Assembly (NCBI RefSeq): GCF_036320655.1
Contig: NZ_CP143258.1
Span: 1,736,001 to 1,800,000 of the forward strand
Length of the DNA: 64,000 nt
From: Porphyromonas pogonae
Lineage (GTDB): Bacteria; Bacteroidota; Bacteroidia; Bacteroidales; Porphyromonadaceae
Reading direction: 5' to 3'
The notes beneath the pieces were generated by a model. The model was not told the DNA's origin and did not search any database. It worked only from the letters and a program-made list of their open reading frames with translations. The translations under genes and the position numbers were made by a program. Within the stretch, counting starts at the first letter, position 1. Each line of letters begins with the position of its first letter. Of this stretch, positions 17,828-26,925 are shown piece after piece.

Positions 17828-18120
17828 TTTCAGAGAAGATGCTTTTTGCATAAACTAAAGCTATTTTACACAACGACTATTATTATTCAAAAAAATGAGA
17901 GCACAAACAAATAATAAAATATTCCAAAATATATCAGAGCTAATTTATAAGTATTTCCTTTATACTTGAATATGTAAATGTTCGGTGTTGCATTTTGTCA
18001 GAATAAGGTGATGAGGGTAAAATATCAAATTGTCAAAATGTAAAAAATACTTTGTCATAATATTAAAAAGCCATGAAGAGGATATCTACTCCTATTTACG
18101 GCTTTTGTTGTTTTTTTCTT
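17828..18120 (+). ncRNA. Predicted ~285-nt transcript of element B
   Basis: Bounded by the strong promoter at 17796-17827 and a hairpin at 18066-18106 followed by a long T-rich run. Two short frames lie inside: 17895-17969 (24 codons, begins MRAQTNNK) and 17978-18043 (21 codons, ends MRVKYQIVKM). Neither resembles a known protein. The stretch best conserved with element A varies at all codon positions, which favours an RNA role for that part. Expression is inferred, not shown. Confidence 0.45.
18066..18118 (+). terminator. Terminator before the repeat array of element B
   Basis: AAAAGCC and GGCTTTT arms, extended inward with two mismatches, followed by GTTGTTTTTTTC. Confidence 0.7.
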
Positions 18121-18245
18121 TTGTAGGGCTTTTTTTCAGTTAGGTTTTATTATTTTTCTAACTGAGTGTTGGCTTTTTTCTAACTAGGTGTTTGTAATTT
18201 CTTAGTTAGAAAAATAATAAAACCTAACTAAGAAAATAACACGCT

Positions 18246-18510
18246 GTCATAAAATAGATACAGAAAGCTTTTTTGCTTGTATGTTATGTTTAATAAGCTC
18301 TAATTATTGATTGTAAATTATTGTCAAAAAGTCATCGTTTCTGGTCTTTCATATTCAATATGGCTTGTTTATGTCTATTTTTGTGTCGATTTATTATTTG
18401 TCGTAGTTCTTGTTTTGAGGATTACATATGAATATTATTTGATAAAAAGCTCAAAAGCTTTCATATTATTCTTTGAAATCAAGCTACTAAACGCTAAGAA
18501 TTAAATGAAA
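18246..18510. other. Spacer after element B
   Basis: Contains a 65-codon frame (18307-18504) rich in hydrophobic residues. AT-rich sequence easily gives such frames, and there is no family match, so it is not called as a gene. Confidence 0.3.
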
Positions 18511-18564
18511 AATCCCCCTGAGTCCTCAGAGAATAATAATATTCTTAAGGGTAACTCAGGGGGA
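18511..18564 (-). terminator. Terminator of the pdxJ-exb-tonB-DJ-1 operon
   Basis: ATCCCCCTGAGT and ACTCAGGGGGAT form a perfect 12-bp stem. On the minus strand a TTTTTCATTT tail follows. It is 27 bases beyond the DJ-1 stop. Confidence 0.85.
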
Positions 18565-18591
18565 TGTAATAGGGAGTTACTTGTAATAAAA

Positions 18592-19140
18592 TCAAGCAAG
18601 AAGGAAGCCACTAGCCACTTCTTCTGCTTTTGCGACAGAGGTAAGCTTGGTGATAATGGCTAGCCCAAAATCGAAAGCGAATGCAGGCCCTTTACCCGTA
18701 ATTATATTACCATCGACCTCAACTTTATTGCCGGTAACTTCGGCTCCGATAAGGAACTTTTCAAAGCCGGGATAGCAAGTTGCCTTTTTGTCTCTCAGTA
18801 TCCCTAAGTCACCTAAGACCATGGGAGCTGCACAGATAGCTGCAATCACGCCACCCGATTTATGAAATTCAGAAAGTAACAGCCTGAGATCTGCATCGTG
18901 AAGCAGATGTTCTGCACCGGGCATTCCTCCGGGCAATATCATTGCTTGTGCGTCCATCAAACTCACATCAGGCATAAGTACATCAGCCTTGATCTTGATA
19001 TTATGAGCACCGGTTACGGTTTCTTTACCTGTTATGGATACTATTTTTACATCAATCTCTGCTCTACGCAGCAGATCCACGGTTGCAATAGCTTCTGTTT
19101 CTTCAAAACCTCTTGCCAGAAATAAATACGTTGTCTTCAT
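18592..19140 (-). CDS. DJ-1/PfpI family protein (YajL-like)
   Basis: A 182-residue cytosolic protein of the DJ-1/PfpI superfamily, YajL-like. Members are described as protein deglycases, glyoxalases or oxidative-stress chaperones; the exact activity is debated. The nucleophile cysteine is in AAICAAPMVLG (about residue 105), and the conserved N-terminal acid is in FEETEA. PGGMPGAEHL and TGKGPAFAFDFGL are further family marks. Length is typical. It is the last gene of the operon starting at pdxJ and is followed by a strong terminator. Confidence 0.9.
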   Translation of the reverse strand: MKTTYLFLARGFEETEAIATVDLLRRAEIDVKIVSITGKETVTGAHNIKIKADVLMPDVSLMDAQAMILPGGMPGAEHLLHDADLRLLLSEFHKSGGVIAAICAAPMVLGDLGILRDKKATCYPGFEKFLIGAEVTGNKVEVDGNIITGKGPAFAFDFGLAIITKLTSVAKAEEVASGFLLA

Positions 19141-19184
19141 AGCTAAGAAAATTATAATAGTTTTATAAAAAAATTACTTCTCTT

Positions 19185-20024
19185 TTATTTAACGTCGAAA
19201 TAGTAGGTTATAATACCTCGTTGATCGTTTCCTGCAGAAACAGCATTAAATCTGGTAGCTTTGGCTGCTGCCACTGATGATGCTCTCATGGTTGCATCTG
19301 ATATTTGAGTGCCGTTGGGCTCTATCCAAGCATCAGTAACCTTGCCACTACTGTTGACTATAATACGCACTTTGATGCGACCTCTTATTGGTTTTACATC
19401 ATTGGGTCTCGTGAGCATACCTCCGTTGGAAATAATTGTTCTGCCTGTCAAGGAGTAGCTGTCTCCGCTCCCATTGGGATTTCCTTGATTACCTTGTGCA
19501 GTATTGCCGGTACCTTGGTTGCTCGTTTTAGCTTTGCTACCATTGAATGCTCCAGCTACATTATTGCCTACCTGTGCTTCTATTTTTTTCTTTCGCTCAG
19601 CTTCTTGGGCTTCCTTTTTCTTCCGCTCTTCCTCTTGTCGTTTTTTTATATCCTCCTCTTTTTTCTTTTTTTGTTTTTCCAGTTCTGCTGCATTTATAGA
19701 AGGCTCAGTTTTCTGAGTAGCCAAAGGTTCCCGAGGCGTTGTTTGTGGAGCAGTCGCCGATGGGTTGGATGGTTCTTGAGCGTTTTGTGGCTCATTAGCT
19801 TCACTTTGGGGGTTTTTCAAGTCATTACCCAAAGGCTCTTCATCTCCCATAGAAGTAAAATCGGTATTACCGGCATTGACCAATACAAGTTCAGGGATAT
19901 GCTGCTTTTGTGGGGCTTGGGTAGTAAGATGTATATAGAACAATAGCCCAATAAGCATAGCATGTGCCAGCAAGGTAACCCCGATGGCTATTCCTATATC
20001 TTTGGGTTTTCTGTTTTTTGACAT
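19185..20024 (-). CDS. tonB: TonB-family energy transducer
   Basis: A 279-residue inner-membrane-anchored periplasmic protein that passes proton-motive energy from ExbB/ExbD to outer-membrane receptors. An N-terminal transmembrane helix (about 12-32) is followed by a long linker (about 45-190) rich in Pro, Gln and Asn, including a charged Lys/Glu block that may be helical. The globular C-terminal domain begins near ISNGGMLTRPNDVKPIRGRIKVRI and ends at IITYYFDVK. The C-terminal domain is of the Bacteroidetes TonB/TolA-like type. It lies four bases after exbD. Confidence 0.88.
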   Translation of the reverse strand: MSKNRKPKDIGIAIGVTLLAHAMLIGLLFYIHLTTQAPQKQHIPELVLVNAGNTDFTSMGDEEPLGNDLKNPQSEANEPQNAQEPSNPSATAPQTTPREPLATQKTEPSINAAELEKQKKKKEEDIKKRQEEERKKKEAQEAERKKKIEAQVGNNVAGAFNGSKAKTSNQGTGNTAQGNQGNPNGSGDSYSLTGRTIISNGGMLTRPNDVKPIRGRIKVRIIVNSSGKVTDAWIEPNGTQISDATMRASSVAAAKATRFNAVSAGNDQRGIITYYFDVK

Positions 20025-20027
20025 GCT

Positions 20028-20465
20028 TTAGAATTCCTTCGTTTCGTTATTTGCCAGTGGGCGAGTTGCCAATACAACTTTCATCCCTAATGGGCTCGCA
20101 ATGTTTATCACCTTCACAACTTCTTTGTAAGGTACCGTTTCGTCAGCATAGATGGCCAAGAAAGGATTGTCTTTTGCTGATGTTGCATATTTTGAGAGCG
20201 TGGCTTCCAATTCGTCCGGTAGTATTTCTGATCCTTCATTCTGTCCAAAAGCAACAAAATAGCGTAAATCCTGCGTGATTATTACCCTTACGGGAGGAAC
20301 TTCAGGGGGAGCTTGTTGCTGTGATGCAGGCAAAGTGACTTTGATAGCATTGGGTACAATAAGAGTACTTGTTACCATGAAAAATATAAGGAGCAGAAAG
20401 ATCACATCAGTCATGGATGCCATGCTGAATGATTCGTTGACTTTCGCTTTTCTTTTCAGACTCAT
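20028..20465 (-). CDS. exbD: Biopolymer transport protein ExbD
   Basis: A 145-residue inner-membrane protein, partner of ExbB in the proton-driven motor that energises TonB. A single N-terminal helix contains the essential aspartate in SMASMTDVIFLLLIFFMV. The rest is a periplasmic domain (VPNAIKVTLP onward). Its start overlaps the exbB stop by four bases, indicating translational coupling. Confidence 0.93.
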   Translation of the reverse strand: MSLKRKAKVNESFSMASMTDVIFLLLIFFMVTSTLIVPNAIKVTLPASQQQAPPEVPPVRVIITQDLRYFVAFGQNEGSEILPDELEATLSKYATSAKDNPFLAIYADETVPYKEVVKVINIASPLGMKVVLATRPLANNETKEF

Positions 20466-21148
20466 ACAGGCTCGTTCAAAAGATCCATAAATTCTATTGT
20501 TTTGGTCTCCATCTTATTGATTACTTTGTCCAGCTTGGCTACAAGGTAGTTATAAGCAAAAAGGGTGATGATACCAACAATGAGACCTCCTACGGTAGTC
20601 ACCAAGGCTTCGTAAATACCGTTCGATAGTAGAGCTATATCTACAGAACTGCCGGCATTAGCCATATCGAAGAATGCCCTTACCATACCCGTAACGGTAC
20701 CCAGAAAACCTATCATGGGTGCTCCCGCAGCTATAGTGGCAAGAATGGGCAAGCCATTGTTCAATTTGCCAATCTCTACATTTCCTACATTCTCTATTGT
20801 CACTAAAATATCGTTCATAGGCCTTCCCAAACGAGTGATTCCTTTGTGGATCATGCGTGAGTAAGGAGTTTTTTTATCTTCGCAGAGTTTTTCTGCTGAT
20901 TTGATTTTACCCTCGTGTATGTAGTCTTTTATTCTGTCCATAAAAGAGCTGTCCTCTTTTCCGGCAGAGTTGATTTCAAGCAATTTGATAACGAATATAT
21001 AAAGGGCAATGAGTGAAAGCGCAAGAAGTACTATCATAATCCAACCACCCTTCATGGCTAAATCAATTACAGAAAGAGAAGCTGGTGTGTGAGCTGCCTG
21101 TCCCATTTCTAAAACTTGCGACAGAGTGTCTGCTGCAGATGTGTTCAT
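20462..21148 (-). CDS. exbB: MotA/TolQ/ExbB proton channel protein
   Basis: A 228-residue inner-membrane protein of the MotA/TolQ/ExbB family. Three main hydrophobic helices are visible: about 30-55, 130-155 (ATIAAGAPMIGFLGTVTGMV, the family signature) and 170-200. With ExbD it forms a proton channel that drives TonB. Length is typical. It follows pdxJ after nine bases. Confidence 0.93.
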   Translation of the reverse strand: MNTSAADTLSQVLEMGQAAHTPASLSVIDLAMKGGWIMIVLLALSLIALYIFVIKLLEINSAGKEDSSFMDRIKDYIHEGKIKSAEKLCEDKKTPYSRMIHKGITRLGRPMNDILVTIENVGNVEIGKLNNGLPILATIAAGAPMIGFLGTVTGMVRAFFDMANAGSSVDIALLSNGIYEALVTTVGGLIVGIITLFAYNYLVAKLDKVINKMETKTIEFMDLLNEPV

Positions 21149-21157
21149 AACGATCGT

Positions 21158-21874
21158 TTATTTTTTTAATGCAATTAGATACTTAGATATTGTTTCTTCC
21201 AGTCCTAAATATAATGATTCTGATATTAAAGCATGCCCTATAGATACCTCATCAAGATATGGAATATTAGCAGCAAAAAAGGGTAAATTATCAAGATTGA
21301 GGTCGTGCCCCGCATTGACTTCTAAGCCTAAGCCATGGGCAACTTCAGAAGCTAAAATGAAAGAACTGATGGCTGCGTCAGGAGATCTCTTGAAATCCAT
21401 AGCATAGGGCTCTGTATAAAGTTCTATCCTGTCTGTGCCGGTTTTTTTAGCCATTTCCAAATTATGTAAATCCGTATCTACAAATATGGATGTTCTTATA
21501 CCCATACTCTTGAATCTGGCAATAATGTCTTGAAGAAAGTCGAAATTCTCAGAAACCTTCCATCCCATATTACTCGTTAGAACTTCGGGGGCATCAGGCA
21601 CCAACGTTACTTGTGTAGGCTTGATCTGCTCTATAAGTTCAATAAACTGTTTGGTTGGATTTCCTTCAATGTTAAATTCAGTCTGAATGACAGCTTTTAG
21701 ATCAAAAACATCACTGTATCTGATATGACGTTCGTCAGGTCTTGGATGAACAGTGATCCCTTGAGCTCCAAATTTTTCACAGTCTTGCGCGAATTTTACG
21801 ACATTGGGCAGATTCCCTCCCCGGGCATTGCGCAACGTAGCAACTTTATTAATATTTACACTTAGTCTAGCCAT
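21158..21874 (-). CDS. pdxJ: Pyridoxine 5'-phosphate synthase
   Basis: A 238-residue TIM-barrel enzyme that condenses 1-deoxyxylulose 5-phosphate with 3-amino-2-oxopropyl phosphate to make pyridoxine 5'-phosphate in the DXP-dependent vitamin B6 route. Family marks: [17 protein letters not shown] at the start, [37 protein letters not shown] and [12 protein letters not shown]. It heads the pdxJ-exbB-exbD-tonB-DJ-1 operon. A TATATTTG -7 element lies 31-38 bases upstream. nadK is divergent. Confidence 0.95.
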   Translation of the reverse strand: MARLSVNINKVATLRNARGGNLPNVVKFAQDCEKFGAQGITVHPRPDERHIRYSDVFDLKAVIQTEFNIEGNPTKQFIELIEQIKPTQVTLVPDAPEVLTSNMGWKVSENFDFLQDIIARFKSMGIRTSIFVDTDLHNLEMAKKTGTDRIELYTEPYAMDFKRSPDAAISSFILASEVAHGLGLEVNAGHDLNLDNLPFFAANIPYLDEVSIGHALISESLYLGLEETISKYLIALKK

Positions 21875-21904
21875 CGCTGTTTATTAGTATATTTGTGGTT
21901 AATG

Positions 21905-21912
21905 CAAATATA
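21905..21912 (-). promoter_or_regulatory. -7 element for the pdxJ operon
   Basis: TATATTTG on the minus strand, about 30 bases before the pdxJ ATG. No clear -33 element. Confidence 0.45.
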
Positions 21913-21956
21913 ATGTTTATTTCCCAGTATCATTAAACTAAATGTTATAAGTCCCG

Positions 21957-22820
21957 ATGATAAAAATTGCAATTTTTGGAAGCAGACACAAAGTCCAACA
22001 CTCTGAATGCCTCAGATATCTTTTTGATGAAATTCAAAAATTTGAACCGGAAGTTTATATAGAAAAAGCATTTTATAATGCCCTTATAAGTGACTTCGGG
22101 CTCAAGCCATTTATCTCGGGTATCATAGAAGATGTATTCCCCAAAGTAGACTATGTCATTTGCCTGGGAGGCGACGGTACGTTTCTTCGTACGGCAAGAA
22201 GAGTAGGTAAGAGGGAAACCCCTATCTTGGGGATCAATTTGGGACGCCTCGGCTTCCTTACCGATATTGATTGTAAAGATGCATCGGGGCATATATCCCG
22301 ATTGTTTAACAAGGAATATACCATTGAAAAACGTAGCCAACTCAGGGTTTTGATCAATGATGTCTATTTAGGTAATGTGGTCAATGAAGTCGCCATACTC
22401 AAGAGAGAGACCGGTTCCATGATAACCATTGACACCTATTTGGGTGAAGATTATCTGGCAGGCTATGATGCTGACGGACTCATTATTGCTACACCCACAG
22501 GTTCTACCGCATATTCATTGAGCGTTCATGGCCCCATTATGATGCCCGGCTGCCGAGATATAATCATAAACCCCATCGCTCCACATGTGCTCAATATGAG
22601 ACCTTTGGTGATACCAGACTCTGAGATTATCACCCTTAAAGTAAACTCAAGAAGCAATACCTTCCTGATTTCATTGGATGGAGTGACCAAAATATTGCCC
22701 TGTGACAATACCATTAAGATCATGAAAGCATCCCATGTAGTCAATATGATTCGTTTAGAGAAGAAGTCTTTTGCTGATACACTGAGACGTAAACTCATGT
22801 GGGGAACCTCTATCAGATGA
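21957..22820 (+). CDS. nadK: NAD kinase
   Basis: A 287-residue cytosolic enzyme that phosphorylates NAD to NADP. The catalytic GGDGT motif is at 71-75 (CLGGDGTFLRTAR). The second signature, DGLIIATPTGSTAYSLS, lies near residue 180. NxGxLGFL (NLGRLGFLTDID) is also present. Length is typical. It precedes the transglutaminase lipoprotein gene by 46 bases, and both may share a transcript. Confidence 0.95.
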   Translation: MIKIAIFGSRHKVQHSECLRYLFDEIQKFEPEVYIEKAFYNALISDFGLKPFISGIIEDVFPKVDYVICLGGDGTFLRTARRVGKRETPILGINLGRLGFLTDIDCKDASGHISRLFNKEYTIEKRSQLRVLINDVYLGNVVNEVAILKRETGSMITIDTYLGEDYLAGYDADGLIIATPTGSTAYSLSVHGPIMMPGCRDIIINPIAPHVLNMRPLVIPDSEIITLKVNSRSNTFLISLDGVTKILPCDNTIKIMKASHVVNMIRLEKKSFADTLRRKLMWGTSIR

Positions 22821-22866
22821 TTAGATTTCTAAAACAATGATTACTAATATATAATTCAAAATCACG

Positions 22867-25527
22867 ATGAGAAATAGACTTATTGGACTAGGCATCTTGT
22901 TCTTTGTATTTGTTTTATGGGGATGTAGCCCAAAGAATTCCCATTTTATAACGGATGCTACATATCGACAGACCGTAGAGAAAGACTTGGCCAAAAAAAG
23001 AGAAGTCATCAAGGATGGAAAGCTATTTGATTTCTTGGACAATGATTCATTGAAAACCAAGGAACATGAGGCTATGCAATTTTTGTACGCCTATATGAAT
23101 TTGGCGGATATTGTTGATTATAGTTCTGATTTTTATTTGCAAAATGTCAGAGCTTCTTTCAAAGCTCAGGAAGAGATGCCTTGGGGCAAAGATGTCCCGG
23201 AAAAACTATTCCGACATTTTGTTTTGCCCGTTCGTGTCAATAATGAAAGCCTTGATAGTAGCAGAATTGTGTTTTACGGAGAATTAAAAGATCGCGTCAA
23301 AGGGCTTTCCATGAAAGATGCAGCGTTGGAGGTAAATCACTGGTGCCACGAAAAAGCTATCTATGCACCCAGTGATGCTCGTACACGAAGTCCATTGGCT
23401 ACTGTAAAGACGGCATTGGGACGCTGTGGTGAGGAGTCTACTTTTGCAGTAGCAGCATTGAGGTCGGTAGGTATTCCAGCAAGGCAGGTCTATACTCCTC
23501 GTTGGGCACATACTGATGATAATCATGCTTGGGTTGAAGTTTGGGTTGATGGCAAATGGCATTTTATGGGTGCATGTGAGCCTAAAGCCGGACTTGATGA
23601 TGCTTGGTTCAATAGCTCTGTAGTAAGAGCTATGTTGATTCATACTAAGGTTTTCGGTAGATATGACGGTCCTGAAGAGATTCTTTACAACACGGATAAC
23701 TATACGGAGATAAATGTAATTGACAACTATGCTCCTACGGATGAGCTGGCAATAACTGTGGTGGATCAGCACGGCAAAGCTGTGCCTAATGCCAATGTGG
23801 AATATTGTATCTATAACTATGCTGAGTTTTATCCTGTGGTGAAGAAATCTACAGACAAACAAGGCAAATCCTCTCTCAGGATTGGAAAAGGAGATATGAT
23901 GGTTTGGGCGTTCAAGGATGGAAAGTTTGGATATCAAGTCAGCAAAGCTGACGAAAGAAAAGCTTTGACTATACAACTGGGTGATTTCGAAGCACTGCCT
24001 GAGACTACTTTCCTGAAATTAATACCCCCCTCAGGTACTCCCATTGCTGTATCTTCTACACCACAACAAGTCTCTGATAATGAAAAGCGCATGTTGAAGG
24101 AGGATTCTATTCGCACGGCGTATGAGAAAACTTTTTACAATGAAGATACTGCCAAGGAATATTGTAAGTCACTACCGTCCGAGAAAAAAGATGTTGTTAC
24201 CAAAATGCTTGTTCAGTCAAGAGGGAATCACAAAGAAATTACAGATTTTTTGAGCTCAGTTTCCCAAGAAGAGCTTAATGATGCTATAGGATTTCTCAAT
24301 GTATTATCTGAAAAAGATCTGACCGATACCCCTGCGACTAAACTTAAGGCAATTTTCAAAAACATGCCTAGAGGTTTGGATGAGTTTGGTCTGAAATACA
24401 TAGGCTCTCCCCGAATAAGTGATGAGTATATCACGGATTTTAGAAGTGATTTGACAAAGGCTTTGAATGATAGTGATAAAGAAGGGTTCAGAGCCAATCC
24501 TTCTGCTCTTGCAAGATGGATCAATACAAATATCCAATTAGATACTTTGTACAATAGCCAAAGGTTACTCATCAGTCCTTCCGGAGTACTCAAGGCTCGA
24601 CGAGGAGACGCACCTTCACGCAATTTATTTTTTGTTGCGATGGCCAGAAGTCTGGATATTCCTTCCAGAATAGATCCGGTAACAGGCAAAGTGCAATACT
24701 CCATGAACAAAGGAGCTGCATGGACGGATGTGAATATTCAGGCTAATACCAGCAAAGAGACTCCACAGGGTATGATCAGTATGTCATACAAGCCGACCAA
24801 TGTAGCTCCTGACCCTGAATATTACAGTAGATTTACTCTTGATTATTTGACTCCAGCCGGTAAACTCAATACATTGTATTATGACTGGGACGGACAAAAT
24901 GCTTGGAGTAAGCTCTTCAAAGAACCCAAAAGTGTAGATGCAGGTAATTATATCCTTACATCGGGCACCCGCATGGCTTCGGGTAGCGTGCTTTGTTGTT
25001 TACAAAAAGTGATAGTGCCGGCAGGTGCTAAAGTAAGCATCCCTTTGATACTTCCTCAAGATAGTACAGATATTCAGGTGATTGGGTCTATAAATGCAGA
25101 GAATATTTATTATGACTTGAAAACAAATGCCCCGACATCTATCTTACAAACGACTGGTCGAGGTTATTTCATCATCGGTATTTTGGGAGCGGGACAAGAA
25201 CCTACCAACCATGCGCTCAAAGATATTCAACTTTTGAAGACAGAGTTTGAAAAGTGGGGTAGGAAGATGGTACTTCTTTTCCCTAATGAGGATTCTTACA
25301 AACGTTTCAAACAAACAGACTTTCCCAATCTTCCCAATACAGTAGTTTGGGGATTGGATATTGATGGTAAGAATACGGATATGATTGCTAAGGCAACCAA
25401 TCTGCATAGCTCATCATCACTACCGATATTTATCATAGGAGACTCTTTTGGTAGAGTTGTTTTTGTTAGTCAAGGTTATACCATTGGATTAGGAGAGCAG
25501 TTGATGAATATCATCCGTCGGTTGTAA
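22867..25527 (+). CDS. Transglutaminase-domain lipoprotein
   Basis: An 886-residue secreted protein. The signal peptide ends in a lipobox with Cys20 (LWGC), so it is a lipoprotein, probably in the periplasm or on the outer membrane. A transglutaminase-like cysteine-protease domain spans about 145-245: Cys187 in GRCGEES and His220 in DDNHAWVEVW are two of the catalytic triad, with the acidic residue probably in the ACEPKAGLDD segment. A beta-sandwich-like region follows (AITVVDQHGKAVPNANVEY, about 290-345, resembling a carboxypeptidase-regulatory fold), then a long C-terminal half with a redox-like tail. It probably cuts or rearranges peptides; the substrate is unknown. MITE copy 3 lies right behind it. 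Confidence 0.85.
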   Translation: MRNRLIGLGILFFVFVLWGCSPKNSHFITDATYRQTVEKDLAKKREVIKDGKLFDFLDNDSLKTKEHEAMQFLYAYMNLADIVDYSSDFYLQNVRASFKAQEEMPWGKDVPEKLFRHFVLPVRVNNESLDSSRIVFYGELKDRVKGLSMKDAALEVNHWCHEKAIYAPSDARTRSPLATVKTALGRCGEESTFAVAALRSVGIPARQVYTPRWAHTDDNHAWVEVWVDGKWHFMGACEPKAGLDDAWFNSSVVRAMLIHTKVFGRYDGPEEILYNTDNYTEINVIDNYAPTDELAITVVDQHGKAVPNANVEYCIYNYAEFYPVVKKSTDKQGKSSLRIGKGDMMVWAFKDGKFGYQVSKADERKALTIQLGDFEALPETTFLKLIPPSGTPIAVSSTPQQVSDNEKRMLKEDSIRTAYEKTFYNEDTAKEYCKSLPSEKKDVVTKMLVQSRGNHKEITDFLSSVSQEELNDAIGFLNVLSEKDLTDTPATKLKAIFKNMPRGLDEFGLKYIGSPRISDEYITDFRSDLTKALNDSDKEGFRANPSALARWINTNIQLDTLYNSQRLLISPSGVLKARRGDAPSRNLFFVAMARSLDIPSRIDPVTGKVQYSMNKGAAWTDVNIQANTSKETPQGMISMSYKPTNVAPDPEYYSRFTLDYLTPAGKLNTLYYDWDGQNAWSKLFKEPKSVDAGNYILTSGTRMASGSVLCCLQKVIVPAGAKVSIPLILPQDSTDIQVIGSINAENIYYDLKTNAPTSILQTTGRGYFIIGILGAGQEPTNHALKDIQLLKTEFEKWGRKMVLLFPNEDSYKRFKQTDFPNLPNTVVWGLDIDGKNTDMIAKATNLHSSSSLPIFIIGDSFGRVVFVSQGYTIGLGEQLMNIIRRL

Positions 25528-25545
25528 ACGGTGCTTTCTCTTTTA

Positions 25546-25732
25546 GAGACTGTTGCAAAAGTCAACAGTCTCATGGATTTTGGTGGCAAAGCCGACAAAA
25601 GACACTTTGACCGGGCAGAGAGGGTAAAGTGCAAGGCGCTAAGAGTGAGTGCACAGGGAGTTTACTTCAGGTAAATGACCAAGCGCGAATCTCGCAAGCA
25701 ACGAAGCAATTTGCCTGCTATGCAACGGTCTC
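25546..25732 (+). mobile_element. 187-bp MITE, copy 3
   Basis: Full-length copy with tips GAGACTGTTGCA and (inverted) GAGACCGTTGCA and exact 5-bp duplication TTTTA (25541-25545 and 25733-25737). It is 18 bases after the lipoprotein gene and near the rlpA terminator. Confidence 0.93.
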
Positions 25733-25758
25733 TTTTAGTCTATTCCTGATCATTAAAT

Positions 25759-25794
25759 AGCCCCATACTGTGTAACAACGGTGTGGGGCTTTTA
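25759..25794. terminator. Bidirectional terminator between lipoprotein and rlpA genes
   Basis: AGCCCCATA and GTGTGGGGCT arms flanked by T-rich/A-rich tails. It can serve the convergent genes on both sides. Confidence 0.7.
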
Positions 25795-25806
25795 AAAAAT
25801 GTTTAA

Positions 25807-26235
25807 TTATTTTGCAGTGATTGCAAATGGATTTTTGAAGTCTATCGGGAGCCTGGTAGAGTCTTTCTGTAGTTTAGTTACCTCCACCTTACAAATGCCG
25901 GCTCTTAGCATCCCGATCGCTTTGGCTGCTCCATAAGAAAGGTCTATTATCAATCTTTTATGGCGTGGACCTCTATCGGTTACTTTCACCGTAACTACTT
26001 TTCCATTACTAAGGTTCTTCACATTGAGAAGAGTTCCAAAAGGAAATGATCGATGAGCGCAAGTCAGACTATCTTTATGAAATCTGGCACCGGAAGCAGT
26101 GAGTCTACCATGTGCTTTAGCTCCGTAAAAGGAGGCTTTGCCTTGTGTTTGAGCTTCTGCCGATTGGTGACAGAAAGTGTACATTGCAGACAATAAAACA
26201 CCTTGTAGAACAAGCTTTCTTAAACCTATTCTCAT
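25807..26235 (-). CDS. rlpA: RlpA-like septal ring lytic transglycosylase
   Basis: A 142-residue exported protein with a signal peptide and an RlpA/double-psi beta-barrel domain: GKASFYGAKAHGRLTASGARF, TCAHRSFPFGTLLNVKNL, then VKVTDRGPRHKRLIIDLSYGAA. The Asp of VTDRGP is the catalytic-type residue. RlpA enzymes cut peptidoglycan glycan strands lacking stem peptides at division sites. No SPOR domain is attached, unlike the E. coli protein. The frame extends to 26280, but Met 26235 gives a normal signal peptide (MRIGLRKLVLQG). Confidence 0.85.
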   Translation of the reverse strand: MRIGLRKLVLQGVLLSAMYTFCHQSAEAQTQGKASFYGAKAHGRLTASGARFHKDSLTCAHRSFPFGTLLNVKNLSNGKVVTVKVTDRGPRHKRLIIDLSYGAAKAIGMLRAGICKVEVTKLQKDSTRLPIDFKNPFAITAK

Positions 26236-26478
26236 ACCATTTTGTATTGGTTTAGGGGTGCAATTTACAAAAAAATACACAATCTGTGTTTTACATCTAA
26301 ATCCCCGGTAAAAGTGACAACACGTTTATGCCTATTTATTACCTTTCTCTATGGACGGACCAATCTTCCTTTCCTTTCAAATCTAATTCTTGGCTCTCAT
26401 AATAGCTTTTTTCAGGCACTCTTTTATCTCACAAAGGTTAAATTGGCATCCATTTAACTGTTATATTCACGTTTTATG

Positions 26479-26486
26479 TATCTTTG
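26479..26486 (+). promoter_or_regulatory. panD -7 element
   Basis: TATCTTTG 27 bases before the panD ATG at 26513. It lies within the longer reading frame that starts at 26390 and so rules that start out. Confidence 0.55.
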
Positions 26487-26512
26487 TAACTCACTACACT
26501 AACAACCTGAAA

Positions 26513-26863
26513 ATGTTTGTAGAATTAGTAAAATCAAAAATTCACCGTGTTAAGGTAACAGAGGCAAACCTTGAATATGTAGGCAGTATTACGATCGATC
26601 AGAATCTGATGGATGCAGCTAATATTTTGCCTGGAGAAAAGGTGCAAATCGTAGATAATAATAATGGAGCCAGGCTGGAGACTTATGTTATACCCGGCGA
26701 GCGCAATTCCGGAGTTATCTGCCTTAATGGTGCTGCTGCCCGTATGGTGCAGCCGGGAGATATCGTTATCATTATGGCGTACGCCTGGATGACGTATGAA
26801 GAAGCCAAGACCTTCAAGCCTGCCGTGGTATTTCCGGATAGCAAAACCAATCGTCTGGTTTAG
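26513..26863 (+). CDS. panD: Aspartate 1-decarboxylase
   Basis: A 116-residue pyruvoyl enzyme that decarboxylates aspartate to beta-alanine for pantothenate and CoA. The self-cleavage site Gly24-Ser25 (YVGS) is exactly where expected when translation starts at MFVELVKSK; Ser25 becomes the pyruvoyl group. A longer frame from 26390 runs through the promoter and is rejected. Length is normal. ffh follows 62 bases later. Confidence 0.95.
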   Translation: MFVELVKSKIHRVKVTEANLEYVGSITIDQNLMDAANILPGEKVQIVDNNNGARLETYVIPGERNSGVICLNGAAARMVQPGDIVIIMAYAWMTYEEAKTFKPAVVFPDSKTNRLV

Positions 26864-26925
26864 TTTTCGCTGTTTGCAGGTTTTGAGGTAAGACTATCAA
26901 TTAATAATAAAAGATATTTAAATAG

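Larger units (their letters stand above)
17796..18245 (+). repeat. Element B: promoter, sORF and 22-nt minisatellite
   Basis: The only uninterrupted plus-strand member of the four-element family. Order: promoter 17796-17827; variable stretch with a short ORF; core about 17991-18040 that matches elements A and D (CATTTTGTCAGA, then TAAAATATCAAA); terminator hairpin 18066-18118; array of 22-nt units at 18136, 18158, 18180, 18202 and 18224. AGTTAG and CTAACT motifs alternate, giving a perfect 26-bp inverted repeat, 18138-18163 against 18204-18229. Total length is about 450 bp. Confidence 0.85.

Noticed and set aside
17828-18120. Retron or other reverse-transcriptase-linked ncRNA
   Set aside because: No reverse transcriptase gene occurs anywhere in the window.
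18307-18504. 65-codon hydrophobic frame after element B
   Set aside because: AT-rich spacer, no promoter or family support; composition is as expected for random AT-rich frames.
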